DNA of 34,818 bases from TMED26 sp002694075. GTDB lineage: Bacteria; Pseudomonadota; Alphaproteobacteria; Thalassobaculales; Thalassobaculaceae. The stretch lies in NCBI GenBank assembly GCA_036160575.1, contig JAYYDT010000042.1, forward strand, positions 1 through 34,818. Reading direction: 5' to 3'. A model generated the notes under the pieces. It had not been told where the DNA came from. It worked only from the letters and a program-made list of their open reading frames with translations, and ran no database searches. Both the position numbers and the translations under genes were made by a program. Positions 1 to 7,642 of the stretch are shown piece by piece (position 1 is the first letter of the stretch; each line of letters starts with the position of its first letter).

Positions 1-255
1 AGCGCCGACCACGGCCGGCGATTCGCCGACCGATTGACGGCGGTATTCGGCGAAGCGGATGGCCCGGACCCCGATTTCGCCGCCCGACTGGCCATTTTAC
101 GGCCGCTCTACGCGCTGCGCTGGACCTTGATCATTCTCAACGAATTTCTGCCCGACCGCTGGCGGCGGCGGCGAAACGCCGGTGCGCGCGAGGCCCATGC
201 GACGGTTCTGGCGCGCCAATTGGGCAAGGCTCAGGCCATGCTCGCCAAGGCCTGA
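1..255 (+). CDS. C-terminal end of a probable phosphotransferase (aminoglycoside/choline/sugar kinase-like), partial
   Basis: The reading frame is open from base 1 and ends at TGA 253-255, so only the last 84 residues are visible and the start lies outside the window. The tail contains RPLYALRWTLIILNEFLPD, which resembles the C-terminal helix of APH-fold phosphotransferases found in alphaproteobacterial polysaccharide loci. The catalytic HxD..N and DxD motifs would lie upstream, so the assignment rests on this tail alone. It is followed after 98 bp by the aldolase gene on the same strand. If it is a small-molecule kinase, it could phosphorylate a sugar used by the downstream carbohydrate cluster (inference). 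Confidence 0.45.
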   Translation, partial: SADHGRRFADRLTAVFGEADGPDPDFAARLAILRPLYALRWTLIILNEFLPDRWRRRRNAGAREAHATVLARQLGKAQAMLAKA

Positions 256-353
256 AGCGACCATTTGCCAGCCTTCCGGCGAGCGGCTAAAACAGCCCCA
301 TGACGGAGCGGTCCGATGGCCGCTCCAGGCGATCGCATGAGGGGGCACGCACG

Positions 354-1265
354 ATGAGCACGGTCGACAATAAATTTCCCGGCAAGGACCTGACCGACGA
401 TGATATCGCCGGCAAAATTCCGTTGGTCGCCAAAAAGTCGCCGGACCATAAGACCCGCTTCACCTGTGCCGGTATTGAGTTCGGCGGCGATTTGATCCCG
501 GTGTTGGCCGGCCCCAACCTGGCCGAGACCGAAGACATGATCATGGAGTGCGCGCGCGCCATGAAGGCCGCCGGCGCCCATTTCCTGCGCGCCGGTTGTT
601 TCAAGCCACTGACCTTTCCCTATCGTAGCGAGAAATTCTACGAAACCCGGGAACAGGGACTGGCCTGGTTGAAAGCGGCCGGCGAAGCGGTTGGCCTGCC
701 GGTGGTCACCGAGGTCATGCATATCGACAAGATCGATCTGGTCGCCGAGCACACCGACATGTTGCAGATCGGCACCCGCAATATGCAGAACTATCCACTG
801 CTGACCGAGGTCGGCAAAAAGGGCATGCCGGTGATGCTTAAGCGCGGCTATGGCGCCTCGCTGCGCGACTGGCTGATGGCCGCCGAATACATCGCCCTGG
901 AGCACGACAATCTCGGCATCGCGCCGCAAATCCTGCTGTGTGAGCGCGGCGTCGTCGCCAACCACACGCACCGCTCCAGCTCGCGTTTCCTGCTCGACCT
1001 GCAAGTTGTGCCGGCGGCCCAGGAGGTCACCCATCTGCCGGTCATGACCGATCCCAGCCACGCCACCTTCTGGCAGCCTTGGGTGCGCTCGATGATGCTG
1101 GCCTCGATTGGCGCCGGCGCCGACGCGCTGATGTTGGAAGTGCACCCCGATCCGCAGAATGCGGCGGTCGACCCGCTGCAATGCTCAAGCTTCGCGCAAT
1201 TCGAGGAAATGATGCGCGCGATGCAGCCGGTGGCGGCCGCCATTGGCCGCACCTTGCAAGCGTGA
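354..1265 (+). CDS. DAHP-synthase-like (type I beta) PEP-dependent aldolase with altered active site
   Basis: A 303-aa protein of the DAHP/KDO8P synthase TIM-barrel superfamily, which condenses phosphoenolpyruvate with an aldose phosphate. The body matches type I-beta DAHP synthases: IGTRNMQNYPLL (about 143), VMLKRG, LCERG, TDPSH (His236), MLEVHPDP (Glu262) and Asp273. The His-Glu-Asp spacing (26 and 11) equals that of the metal ligands in Thermotoga DAHP synthase. Two key motifs deviate. The metal-ligand Cys of AGPC is Asn55 (AGPN), as in metal-independent KDO8P synthases such as E. coli KdsA. The aldose-phosphate motif KPRTSP is KPLTFP (84-89). The loop after LCERG is also rewritten. It therefore probably makes a 3-deoxy-ulosonate other than DAHP (inference). 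The ATG at 354 follows a GAGGGGG; an upstream in-frame start at 300 lacks such support. It is first in the run with the split transketolase. Confidence 0.82.
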   Translation: MSTVDNKFPGKDLTDDDIAGKIPLVAKKSPDHKTRFTCAGIEFGGDLIPVLAGPNLAETEDMIMECARAMKAAGAHFLRAGCFKPLTFPYRSEKFYETREQGLAWLKAAGEAVGLPVVTEVMHIDKIDLVAEHTDMLQIGTRNMQNYPLLTEVGKKGMPVMLKRGYGASLRDWLMAAEYIALEHDNLGIAPQILLCERGVVANHTHRSSSRFLLDLQVVPAAQEVTHLPVMTDPSHATFWQPWVRSMMLASIGAGADALMLEVHPDPQNAAVDPLQCSSFAQFEEMMRAMQPVAAAIGRTLQA

Positions 1266-1361
1266 TGGGCGCCCGCCGGCGCCGAAAGCCAGTGCATTCG
1301 GCGGGCCTATGACGTATATGTTAGCCGCCTTCATTTGTGATTAAACCGCTGACCGCACGCC

Positions 1362-2213
1362 ATGACCGCTGACCCGATTGCTCTTGCGCGCAGCCTGCCG
1401 GCGCCGCCTCTCGACGCGCGCTCCCGCTATTTGCGGCGGCTCACCGTTGACGCTTTGATCGGCGGCGAGCGCGGCCATATCGGCTCGACCATGTCACTGA
1501 TCGAAATCCTGCGGGTCCTCTATGATTCGGTGTTGTCCTACCGCGCCGACGAGCCCGATTGGCCGGCGCGCGACCGCTGCGTGCTATCGAAGGGCCATGG
1601 CTGTTTGGCGCTTTACGCCGTGCTCGCCGACAAAGGGTTTTTCGAGACCGCCGCCCTGACCGATTTTTGCCGCCATCATTCCTTCCTCGGCGGCCATCCC
1701 GAGCGCGGCAAGGTGCCTGGTGTCGAAGCCTCGACCGGCGCCCTCGGCCATGGCTTGTCGCTGGGCGTCGGCATGGCCCTGGCCCAACGCATGCGCGGGC
1801 GCGCGGCGCGCGTGTTTGTCATCATGGGCGACGGCGAAATCAACGAAGGCTCGGTGTGGGAAGCGGCGATGAGCGCGGCCAAACACCGTCTCGACAACCT
1901 CGTCGCGATTGTCGATTACAACAAAATTCAATCCGCCGGGCCGACCGCGGTGATTCAAGAATTGGAACCGCTGGCCGACAAATGGCGGGCCTTTGGCTTT
2001 GAAACGGTCGAGGTCAACGGCCATGACGTGACCGCCCTGGAAGAGGTTTTGGGCGCCCTGCCGCGGGCCACCGGCAAGCCGACGGCGGTGATCTGTCACA
2101 CGGTGAAGGGCAAGGGCATTCCGTTCGCCGAGCACGACCCCAGTTGGCACCATAAATCCAAATTGCCGGTCGAGGTGCACGCCGATCTTTACGCCGCCCT
2201 GGAGGATGCGTGA
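1362..2213 (+). CDS. Transketolase, N-terminal (TPP-binding) subunit
   Basis: A 283-aa protein equal to the N-terminal half of transketolase, a form in which the enzyme is encoded as two chains. It carries the thiamine diphosphate motif GDGEINEG (156-163) ending in NK (187-188), the early His of RGHIGSTMS (His39) and SKGHG (His79). The stop codon overlaps the start of the C-terminal subunit (TGATG), so the two are translationally coupled and should form one heteromeric enzyme. Transketolase transfers a two-carbon ketol unit between sugar phosphates. Beside a DAHP-synthase-like aldolase and KdsD it probably supplies or reshapes the aldose phosphate acceptor, rather than serving central metabolism (inference). 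Confidence 0.93.
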   Translation: MTADPIALARSLPAPPLDARSRYLRRLTVDALIGGERGHIGSTMSLIEILRVLYDSVLSYRADEPDWPARDRCVLSKGHGCLALYAVLADKGFFETAALTDFCRHHSFLGGHPERGKVPGVEASTGALGHGLSLGVGMALAQRMRGRAARVFVIMGDGEINEGSVWEAAMSAAKHRLDNLVAIVDYNKIQSAGPTAVIQELEPLADKWRAFGFETVEVNGHDVTALEEVLGALPRATGKPTAVICHTVKGKGIPFAEHDPSWHHKSKLPVEVHADLYAALEDA

Positions 2214-3151
2214 TGCGCCGCACCTGCCTCAACATGGTCCACGAATTGGCCAAGCGCGATGATCGGGTGGTGTTTATCGGCTCCGACCTCAGCCCTGGCC
2301 TGCTGGACGACATGAAGGCGAGCTTCCCCGACCGCCATTACATGGAGGGGGTGGCCGAAGCCAATATCATCGGCATGGCCGCCGGTATGGCGATGGACGG
2401 CTATGTGCCCTACGTCAACACCATCGCCACCTTCATCACCCGGCGCTGTTACGAGCAGGTCGCGGTCGATCTCTGCCTGCATGATTTGCCGGTCCGTCTG
2501 ATCGCCAATGGCGGCGGGTATGTCTATGCCCCGCTGGGGCCGACCCACCAGGCGACCGAGGACATCGCGATCATGCGGGCGCTGCCCAACATGGCGGTGG
2601 TTTGTCCGGCCGACGCCGACGAGATGACCCGTTTCATGGAGGCCTCGCTCGACTGGCCGCATCCGATTTACATTCGCATGGCCAAGGGCGGCGATCCCGT
2701 GGTGACGCAAGGTCAAAAGGGTTTCGAGATCGGTAAAGGCGTCTTGCTGCGCGACGACCCTAGCGCCAATCCGGTGGTGTTCGTGGCGACCGGGGTGGCG
2801 ACAACCCGCTGTCTGGCCGCCGCCGAGGCGCTCGCCGAGCGCGGGATCGCCTCGCGGGTGCTGCATCTGCCGACGGTCAAACCCCTCGACGAGGCGATGC
2901 TGGCCGACGTGGCGGCGCCGGCCCGGCTGGTGGTGACGGTCGAGGAACACTCCTTGATCGGTGGGCTCGGCAGCGCGATCAGCGACAGCCTCTTGGTCAG
3001 CCTGGAGGGGCGTCTGCCGCCGCTGCGCAAGCTGGGTATTCCCGATATCTTCGCCAAGGCGTATGGTGGTCAAGATGACTTGATGCATGACGTCGGCCTA
3101 CAGCCGCCGCAAATCGTCGCCACGGTGGAGCGCGCGCTGGGCTTGAACTAA
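2213..3151 (+). CDS. Transketolase, C-terminal (pyrimidine-binding) subunit
   Basis: A 312-aa partner of the preceding gene. It begins at ATG 2213, overlapping the upstream TGA; an in-frame GTG one codon earlier is a less likely start. It shows the Transket_pyr signature MEGVAEANIIGMAAGMA, where Glu49 corresponds to the glutamate that activates the cofactor aminopyrimidine. The C-terminal transketolase domain follows (TGVATTRCLAAAEAL; LVVTVEEHSLIGGLGSA). Its length matches the C-terminal subunits of split transketolases. It is followed 15 bp later by the oxygenase gene, after an AAGGA ribosome binding site. Confidence 0.93.
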   Translation: MRRTCLNMVHELAKRDDRVVFIGSDLSPGLLDDMKASFPDRHYMEGVAEANIIGMAAGMAMDGYVPYVNTIATFITRRCYEQVAVDLCLHDLPVRLIANGGGYVYAPLGPTHQATEDIAIMRALPNMAVVCPADADEMTRFMEASLDWPHPIYIRMAKGGDPVVTQGQKGFEIGKGVLLRDDPSANPVVFVATGVATTRCLAAAEALAERGIASRVLHLPTVKPLDEAMLADVAAPARLVVTVEEHSLIGGLGSAISDSLLVSLEGRLPPLRKLGIPDIFAKAYGGQDDLMHDVGLQPPQIVATVERALGLN

Positions 3152-3166
3152 CGCTAAGGACAGGCC

Positions 3167-4006
3167 ATGGACCGTCTTCCCGCCGAAGTGCCCGACAGCG
3201 CGGCGCCCTTTTTCGACCCCGCCGAACTGGCCCTGACCCGTGAGTTTCTGAACGCCGGCTATGTTCTGCGGCCGGCCGCCGACCGCGCCGCCCTCGACCG
3301 GATTCGCGATTACCTGGCGGCCAGCGCCGCCCGCCATTTGGATCTGCCGGCGCCGACCGACGCCGGCGCGTTTTTAAACAATATCCACCAACAGGTCGAC
3401 GGCGCCCGGCTGAACGATTTGCGCCTGGCGGTGTTCCACGACATCAACGCCCAGGATTGGCTGCGGCCGGCCTATTTCGCCACCGCCCGCGACAGCGTGC
3501 AAACCCTGATCGGCAATGAACTGGCGATGCAAAAACGCATCAACTTGTCGGTGCAGATGCCCGATGACGACAAATCGGTGCTGCCGGTGCACGCCGATGT
3601 GTGGTCCGGCGATTCCGCCTTCGAGGCCGTGCTCTGGGTGCCTTTCGTCGACGTTTTCGCGAGCAAAAGCATGTTCATCGCGTCGCCCGCCAAGAACGCC
3701 GAGATCGTTACCCGTTTCAAGGACTTCAACGGTCGCTCGGCCGAGGATTTATATCGCGAGGTCGAAGCCTCGCTCACCTTCCTGGAAATCCCCTATGGCC
3801 ATGTCTTGGTGTTCAATCAAAACCTGATGCATGGCAACCGCGTCAACCGCGAGGCGGAAACGCGCTGGTCGATGAATTGTCGATTTAAAAGCGTGCTGTC
3901 GCCCTATGCCGATAAAAAGCTGGGCGAGTTCTTCGAGCCCATCACCTTACGGGCGATGACACGTATCGGCATGGATTTCGCCCTGCCCGATGATTTTACG
4001 GAATAA
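3167..4006 (+). CDS. 2OG-Fe(II) oxygenase, 'sporadic carbohydrate cluster' type (PhyH-like)
   Basis: A 279-aa protein with the layout of phytanoyl-CoA-dioxygenase-like non-haem iron enzymes. HAD at 142-144 gives the HxD iron ligands, His222 (NLMHGNR) is the distal ligand, and Arg233 (ETRWSMN) is the probable 2-oxoglutarate-binding arginine. From memory it matches the TIGRFAM family called sporadic carbohydrate cluster 2OG-Fe(II) oxygenase, whose members occur beside LIC12192-family proteins, as here. The likely role is hydroxylation or oxidation of a sugar intermediate or sugar nucleotide; the substrate is unknown. The gene sits 3 bp before the LIC12192-family gene, consistent with co-translation and joint function. 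Confidence 0.8.
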   Translation: MDRLPAEVPDSAAPFFDPAELALTREFLNAGYVLRPAADRAALDRIRDYLAASAARHLDLPAPTDAGAFLNNIHQQVDGARLNDLRLAVFHDINAQDWLRPAYFATARDSVQTLIGNELAMQKRINLSVQMPDDDKSVLPVHADVWSGDSAFEAVLWVPFVDVFASKSMFIASPAKNAEIVTRFKDFNGRSAEDLYREVEASLTFLEIPYGHVLVFNQNLMHGNRVNREAETRWSMNCRFKSVLSPYADKKLGEFFEPITLRAMTRIGMDFALPDDFTE

Positions 4007-4009
4007 CCG

Positions 4010-4420
4010 ATGGTCACGGACAAGGGGTACATCGGCTATAACGGCGCCCGCCACCTGGCCACCGGGCGCGCGCCGCAGCATATCCAAAACCTGGTGATTC
4101 GCGATTATTGCCGCCGCCACGACCTGCCGTTCAAACTGTCGGCCAGCGAATACGCCATGCCGCATTGCTATATGATGCTCGATAAATTGATCGAGGAGAT
4201 CGGCCAGCACGATGGCATCGTTATGTATTCGATGTTCATGTTACCGGCGCGAGCGACGCGGCGGCGGGCGCTTTATCGGCGCATTCTCGGCGCCGGCGCC
4301 AGCCTCCACGCGGCGGTCGAGGATTTGGCGCTGGCGACCGATACCGACCTGACCCGCTGGGAAGATATTCTGCGCGTCCAAGCCCTGGTCGCCAACACCA
4401 CCCCGGTTTTTGAGGAATAA
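4010..4420 (+). CDS. Sporadic carbohydrate cluster protein, LIC12192 family
   Basis: A 136-aa protein. It opens with GYIGYNGARHL and carries RAPQHIQNLVIRDYC, a SASEYAMPHCYMML segment and GIVMYSMFMLP. I recognise these as features of the uncharacterised LIC12192 family, first named from Leptospira. The segment order, with alternating hydrophobic strands and a basic helix, recalls the small alpha/beta fold of resolvase-like or TIR-like domains, but no catalytic residues are assigned. No signal peptide or membrane segment is seen. The function is unknown. Its fixed association with the 2OG oxygenase suggests an accessory or catalytic role in making the same carbohydrate. Confidence 0.8.
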   Translation: MVTDKGYIGYNGARHLATGRAPQHIQNLVIRDYCRRHDLPFKLSASEYAMPHCYMMLDKLIEEIGQHDGIVMYSMFMLPARATRRRALYRRILGAGASLHAAVEDLALATDTDLTRWEDILRVQALVANTTPVFEE

Positions 4421-4426
4421 AGCGCG

Positions 4427-5089
4427 ATGGCCTCGGTTGAATTCGTCACCCCCCTGCACACCCGCACGCAACGCGACTATGTCGGCCGGGTGACCGCCCA
4501 TGACAAAGCCGAATGCGCGGCCGTCGCCAAGCAATGGGGCGCCGATTACTGGGACGGCGCGCGCCAACACGGCTATGGCGGGTATCGCTACGACGGCCGC
4601 TGGCTGCCGGTGGCCCAGGCGATGGCCACCCATTACGGCTTGCGGGCCGGCGACCGCATTCTCGACGTCGGCTGCGGCAAAGCCTACCTGCTTTACGAAT
4701 TCACCCGCGCGGTGCCGGGGATCGAGGTGGTTGGTCTCGACATTTCGGCCTATGGCCTGGCCCATGCCAAGGAAGAGGTGCGCCCCTTCCTGCGTGAAGG
4801 GCACGCCCGCGACCTGCCGTTTGACGACGACAGTTTCGATCTGGTCCTGTCGTTGGCGACCTTGCACAACTTGTCCATCGCCGATCTGTTCGCGGCGGTG
4901 CGCGAGATTCAGCGGGTCGGCCGGGCCGCCAAATACATTATGGTCGAGAGCTACCGCGACGAGCGCGAAAAGGCCAACCTGCTGTACTGGCAATTGACCT
5001 GCGAAAGTTTTTTCCGCCCCGAGGGCTGGCATTGGATTTATGACCAATGCGGCTATGATGGCGACAGCGAATTTATCTATTTCGAGTAA
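4427..5089 (+). CDS. Class I SAM-dependent methyltransferase
   Basis: A 220-aa Rossmann-fold methyltransferase. Motif I is ILDVGCGKAYLLYEF (about 78-92), followed by VVGLDISAYGL (acidic residue binding the ribose), ARDLPFDDDSFDLVLSL (motif II/III region) and a conserved-looking C-terminal part with LLYWQLTCESFF. The start is 6 bp after the previous stop, so it is in the same operon. Probable function is O- or C-methylation of the sugar product or a nucleotide-activated form; the substrate cannot be read from the sequence. The tail (CGYDGDSEFIYFE) is acidic and aromatic. Confidence 0.85.
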   Translation: MASVEFVTPLHTRTQRDYVGRVTAHDKAECAAVAKQWGADYWDGARQHGYGGYRYDGRWLPVAQAMATHYGLRAGDRILDVGCGKAYLLYEFTRAVPGIEVVGLDISAYGLAHAKEEVRPFLREGHARDLPFDDDSFDLVLSLATLHNLSIADLFAAVREIQRVGRAAKYIMVESYRDEREKANLLYWQLTCESFFRPEGWHWIYDQCGYDGDSEFIYFE

Positions 5090-5128
5090 TTGGCCGGCGG
5101 TCCGCCCGGCGCCTGAGATTGAGACAGA

Positions 5129-5563
5129 ATGGCATTTGTCGAGACCAAGTGGTTGATCGAAGCACCGCAGCAAACGCTGGCCGAAGCCATCGATCACGCC
5201 GGTCTCGACCCCAATGCTCTCCGCATCCTGATCGGCCAAGAGAATGAGGGCGCGCTGATCTATCCAAGTTTTTTTTGCGACTCCCCCGAAGCGTGGATGC
5301 GGGCGCTCGCCCATTTGGTCACCCGCCATGTCAATTTTCGCATCTTCCTCACCGAGGTCACCGGCGAGCACGGTGGCCGCGAGGTTGGGCGCGCCCGCGT
5401 CTATCCGCGGTTCGACACCGAAACCAGCGAGCTTTTGGCGAGTATCGACCTGGACGAGTCTCGTTTACTGGAAGCTTATTCGGAGCGGGTCGAGACCGCC
5501 CTGGCCAAGATGCGCGAACACGCCTATACGGTGGAACCCTCAACCACCGCCGATCCGCTATGA
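5129..5563 (+). CDS. Uncharacterised 144-aa protein of the carbohydrate cluster
   Basis: I do not recognise this family. The protein is acidic and soluble-looking, without a signal peptide or membrane segment. Notable stretches are WLIEAPQQTLAEAIDHAGLD near the N-terminus, GQENEGALIYPSFFCDSPEAW and FRIFLTEVTGEHGGREVGRA in the middle, and a C-terminal helix (ESRLLEAYSERVETALAKM). The codon use is like its neighbours and the stop overlaps the KdsD start (ATGA), so it is a real, translationally coupled gene. A run of eight T (about 5269-5276) lies inside it but the frame continues correctly. Given its position between the methyltransferase and KdsD, a role in the same pathway is likely (inference). 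Confidence 0.75.
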   Translation: MAFVETKWLIEAPQQTLAEAIDHAGLDPNALRILIGQENEGALIYPSFFCDSPEAWMRALAHLVTRHVNFRIFLTEVTGEHGGREVGRARVYPRFDTETSELLASIDLDESRLLEAYSERVETALAKMREHAYTVEPSTTADPL

Positions 5564-6546
5564 CCGATACCTCCGCTCTCGCCGCCGCAGAAATGGACAC
5601 CGCCGCCGATGTGCTGGACAGCGCCGCGCGCGCCATTGACGCGCTGAGAACCGCGCTCGCCGGCGATCAAGGGGCCACCTTTGGCGCGGTGGTCGATCAA
5701 CTGGCCCATGTCGGCGGCCGGGTGATCCTAACCGGCATGGGCAAAAGCGGTTATATCGCGCGCAAAATCGCGGCGACCATGGCCTCGACCGGCACTTTGG
5801 CGGTTTATGTTCATCCCGCCGAGGCGGCCCATGGCGACCTTGGCATGATCTCTAAAAACGACGCGGTGATCGCCATTTCCAATTCCGGCGAAACCACCGA
5901 AATGGCCGACATCATCGATTATGTGAAACGCTTTCAAATTCCTTTGATCGCCTTGACCAGTCAGCGCGACAGCACCTTGGGCAAACGCGGCGACCAGGTT
6001 TTGGTCCTGCCGCCGCACCGCGAAGCCTGCCCGATGGGCCTGGCGCCAACCACCTCGACGACCGCCACGTTGGCGCTCGGCGATGCGTTGGCGATGGCCC
6101 TGATGGTGCGTAAGGGCTTCACCAAACAAGATTTCGGCGTGTTCCACCCAGGCGGCAAACTGGGCCGCCAATTATCGCGCGTGAACGAACTGATGCATCC
6201 CCTATCGGCGGTGCCGACGGTGACGCCGGAACAGTCGATGGCCGATGTCATTCTGGCGATTCCAAGCGGCCGCTTTGGTTGCTGCGGGGTGATCGGCCCG
6301 GACGGCGCCTTGCTGGGCATCATCACCGACGGCGATTTACGCCGCCATATGGCCCCCGACCTGCTTGGTCAGGCGGCCCAAGAGGTGATGACCGCCGGCC
6401 CCAAGACCATTGACGCCGACGCTCTGGCGGCCGAGGCGCTGGGCTATATGAACCGCGAGCGGATCACCGGTATCTTCGTGACCGAGGCGGCTCGGCCGGT
6501 CGGTTTCATTCATGTTCACGACCTGCTACAGGCCGGCATTATGTGA
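5560..6546 (+). CDS. kdsD: D-arabinose-5-phosphate isomerase (KdsD/KpsF/GutQ family)
   Basis: A 328-aa protein with an N-terminal SIS sugar-isomerase domain and a C-terminal tandem CBS pair (about 208-328). The SIS domain carries TGMGKSGYIARKIAATMAS (58-76), HPAEAAHGDLGMI (85-97) and SNSGET (107-112). The family converts ribulose-5-phosphate to arabinose-5-phosphate, the acceptor for KDO8P synthase. The ATG at 5560 overlaps the previous stop; longer in-frame extensions lie inside that gene and are rejected. In this cluster it may feed arabinose-5-phosphate to the divergent aldolase rather than to housekeeping Kdo synthesis, as KpsF does in capsule loci. The final 8 bp overlap the convergent glycosyltransferase gene. 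Confidence 0.92.
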   Translation: MTDTSALAAAEMDTAADVLDSAARAIDALRTALAGDQGATFGAVVDQLAHVGGRVILTGMGKSGYIARKIAATMASTGTLAVYVHPAEAAHGDLGMISKNDAVIAISNSGETTEMADIIDYVKRFQIPLIALTSQRDSTLGKRGDQVLVLPPHREACPMGLAPTTSTTATLALGDALAMALMVRKGFTKQDFGVFHPGGKLGRQLSRVNELMHPLSAVPTVTPEQSMADVILAIPSGRFGCCGVIGPDGALLGIITDGDLRRHMAPDLLGQAAQEVMTAGPKTIDADALAAEALGYMNRERITGIFVTEAARPVGFIHVHDLLQAGIM

Positions 6547-7477
6547 CTGACGCGCCGGCCAAGCGAGCGGTGAAATAACCCACCAAGCCATCGACGAATC
6601 GGTCCAGGTCGTATGCGGCGGCGGTCGCCGTCGCCGCTTCCACCATGGCGGCGTATAACTCCGGTCGCTGGGTGACCGTCAGCGCCTGCTCGACGGCTTT
6701 GACACACCCCTCGATATCGCCTTCGCGCACCCACAAGCCATTCTCCGGGCGGGCGTAGTCAAGGGTGCCTTGGCCCGCGAAACCGCACACCAAACAGCCC
6801 GCGGCCATCGCCTCCAACGGGGGCAAACCGAGCCCCTCGGCGCGGCCAAAGTTCAAAAAAATCGTCGACCCCGCCATCGCCTCGGCGACCGCCGCTTCCT
6901 CCATGCCATCAATCTCCAACCATTCCACCGCCGCGCCCAGCCGCGCCCGCACCGCCGCCGCCGCCTCGGGCCATTTACGCGGCATGTAGCAAACCCGCGG
7001 GCGCCGCGGACCGGCCGGCCGAAACACCGCCCGGTCAATGCCCGGCGATAAAATATCGACCTGGCGGAAACCATGGTCGTGAAGCGCCTCGGCGGTATGC
7101 CGCGAGACCGCCAGCATGGGCGTGCCATGGAACTCCGCCCAATCGATTTCTCGGTTGGCGGTGAGGGCGTTGTGATTCTGCATATAGATCGTCGCGCGGG
7201 CGCCCCGCGACAACAGAAGTTGCCGGCGATGGGCGCCGAAACTATCGGTCGCGACATAGTGATCGTCGGGCGCCAAAGTGATCCCCTCGCGCGCGTCGAG
7301 CGTCGCCGCGGCCGCCGCCATCGGGTTGCCGGTCAACCACGGCGGCGGCGGATTTTCAGTCAGCACGTAGGCGTCGAACCCGGCCCGCCGCAAGGCGCCG
7401 GCGGCCTGATAGATGACTTTGACGCCGCCGACCGGTTTGGCGATGTTGTTGATCATGCCAAAAATGATACGCGGCAT
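6539..7477 (-). CDS. Glycosyltransferase family 4 (GT-B)
   Basis: A 312-aa protein, short for the family. The N-terminal domain has a glycine-rich donor/acceptor loop (NNIAKPVGGVKVIYQAAGAL). The C-terminal domain carries the GT4 signature EGLGLPPLEAMAAGC, in which Glu214 and Glu222 form the E-x7-E motif that binds the nucleotide sugar. It presumably adds a sugar to a surface glycan in the cytoplasm. It is the only minus-strand gene in the carbohydrate locus, convergent with kdsD (8-bp stop overlap) and divergent from the first epimerase. The shortened region between the two domains may reflect a specialised acceptor. Confidence 0.85.
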   Translation of the reverse strand: MPRIIFGMINNIAKPVGGVKVIYQAAGALRRAGFDAYVLTENPPPPWLTGNPMAAAAATLDAREGITLAPDDHYVATDSFGAHRRQLLLSRGARATIYMQNHNALTANREIDWAEFHGTPMLAVSRHTAEALHDHGFRQVDILSPGIDRAVFRPAGPRRPRVCYMPRKWPEAAAAVRARLGAAVEWLEIDGMEEAAVAEAMAGSTIFLNFGRAEGLGLPPLEAMAAGCLVCGFAGQGTLDYARPENGLWVREGDIEGCVKAVEQALTVTQRPELYAAMVEAATATAAAYDLDRFVDGLVGYFTARLAGASVT

Positions 7478-7606
7478 TGGGGCTCTTCTTGAAACGGTTG
7501 CATGGACCCGGGGTTATACACAATTTGACCGGGTGGCGGGGCCAAAAATCTTGCATTTTCCGGACCTTTCGGTCATTCAGCAGACACCTTTGCGCGCGGG
7601 GCGACA

Positions 7607-7633
7607 GGGGACTTGGGGAAGGGGACTTGGGGA
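7607..7633 (+). repeat. Tandem direct repeat overlapping the epimerase ribosome binding site
   Basis: The 13-base unit ggggacttgggga occurs at 7607-7619 and again at 7621-7633, one base apart. The second copy runs into GGAGG (7631-7635), the likely Shine-Dalgarno sequence for the ATG at 7643. The first copy provides a similar purine-rich stretch without the final GG. Confidence 0.8.
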
Positions 7634-7642
7634 GGCATGGCG

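Noticed and set aside
4241..5371. A 376-codon minus-strand open frame over the methyltransferase genes
   Set aside because: The methyltransferase motifs are on the plus strand; the minus frame is a shadow without motifs or ribosome binding site.
7489..7520. TTGAAA/TTATAC as a promoter for the first epimerase
   Set aside because: The spacing of 19 bases and the long leader make it too weak to list as a feature.
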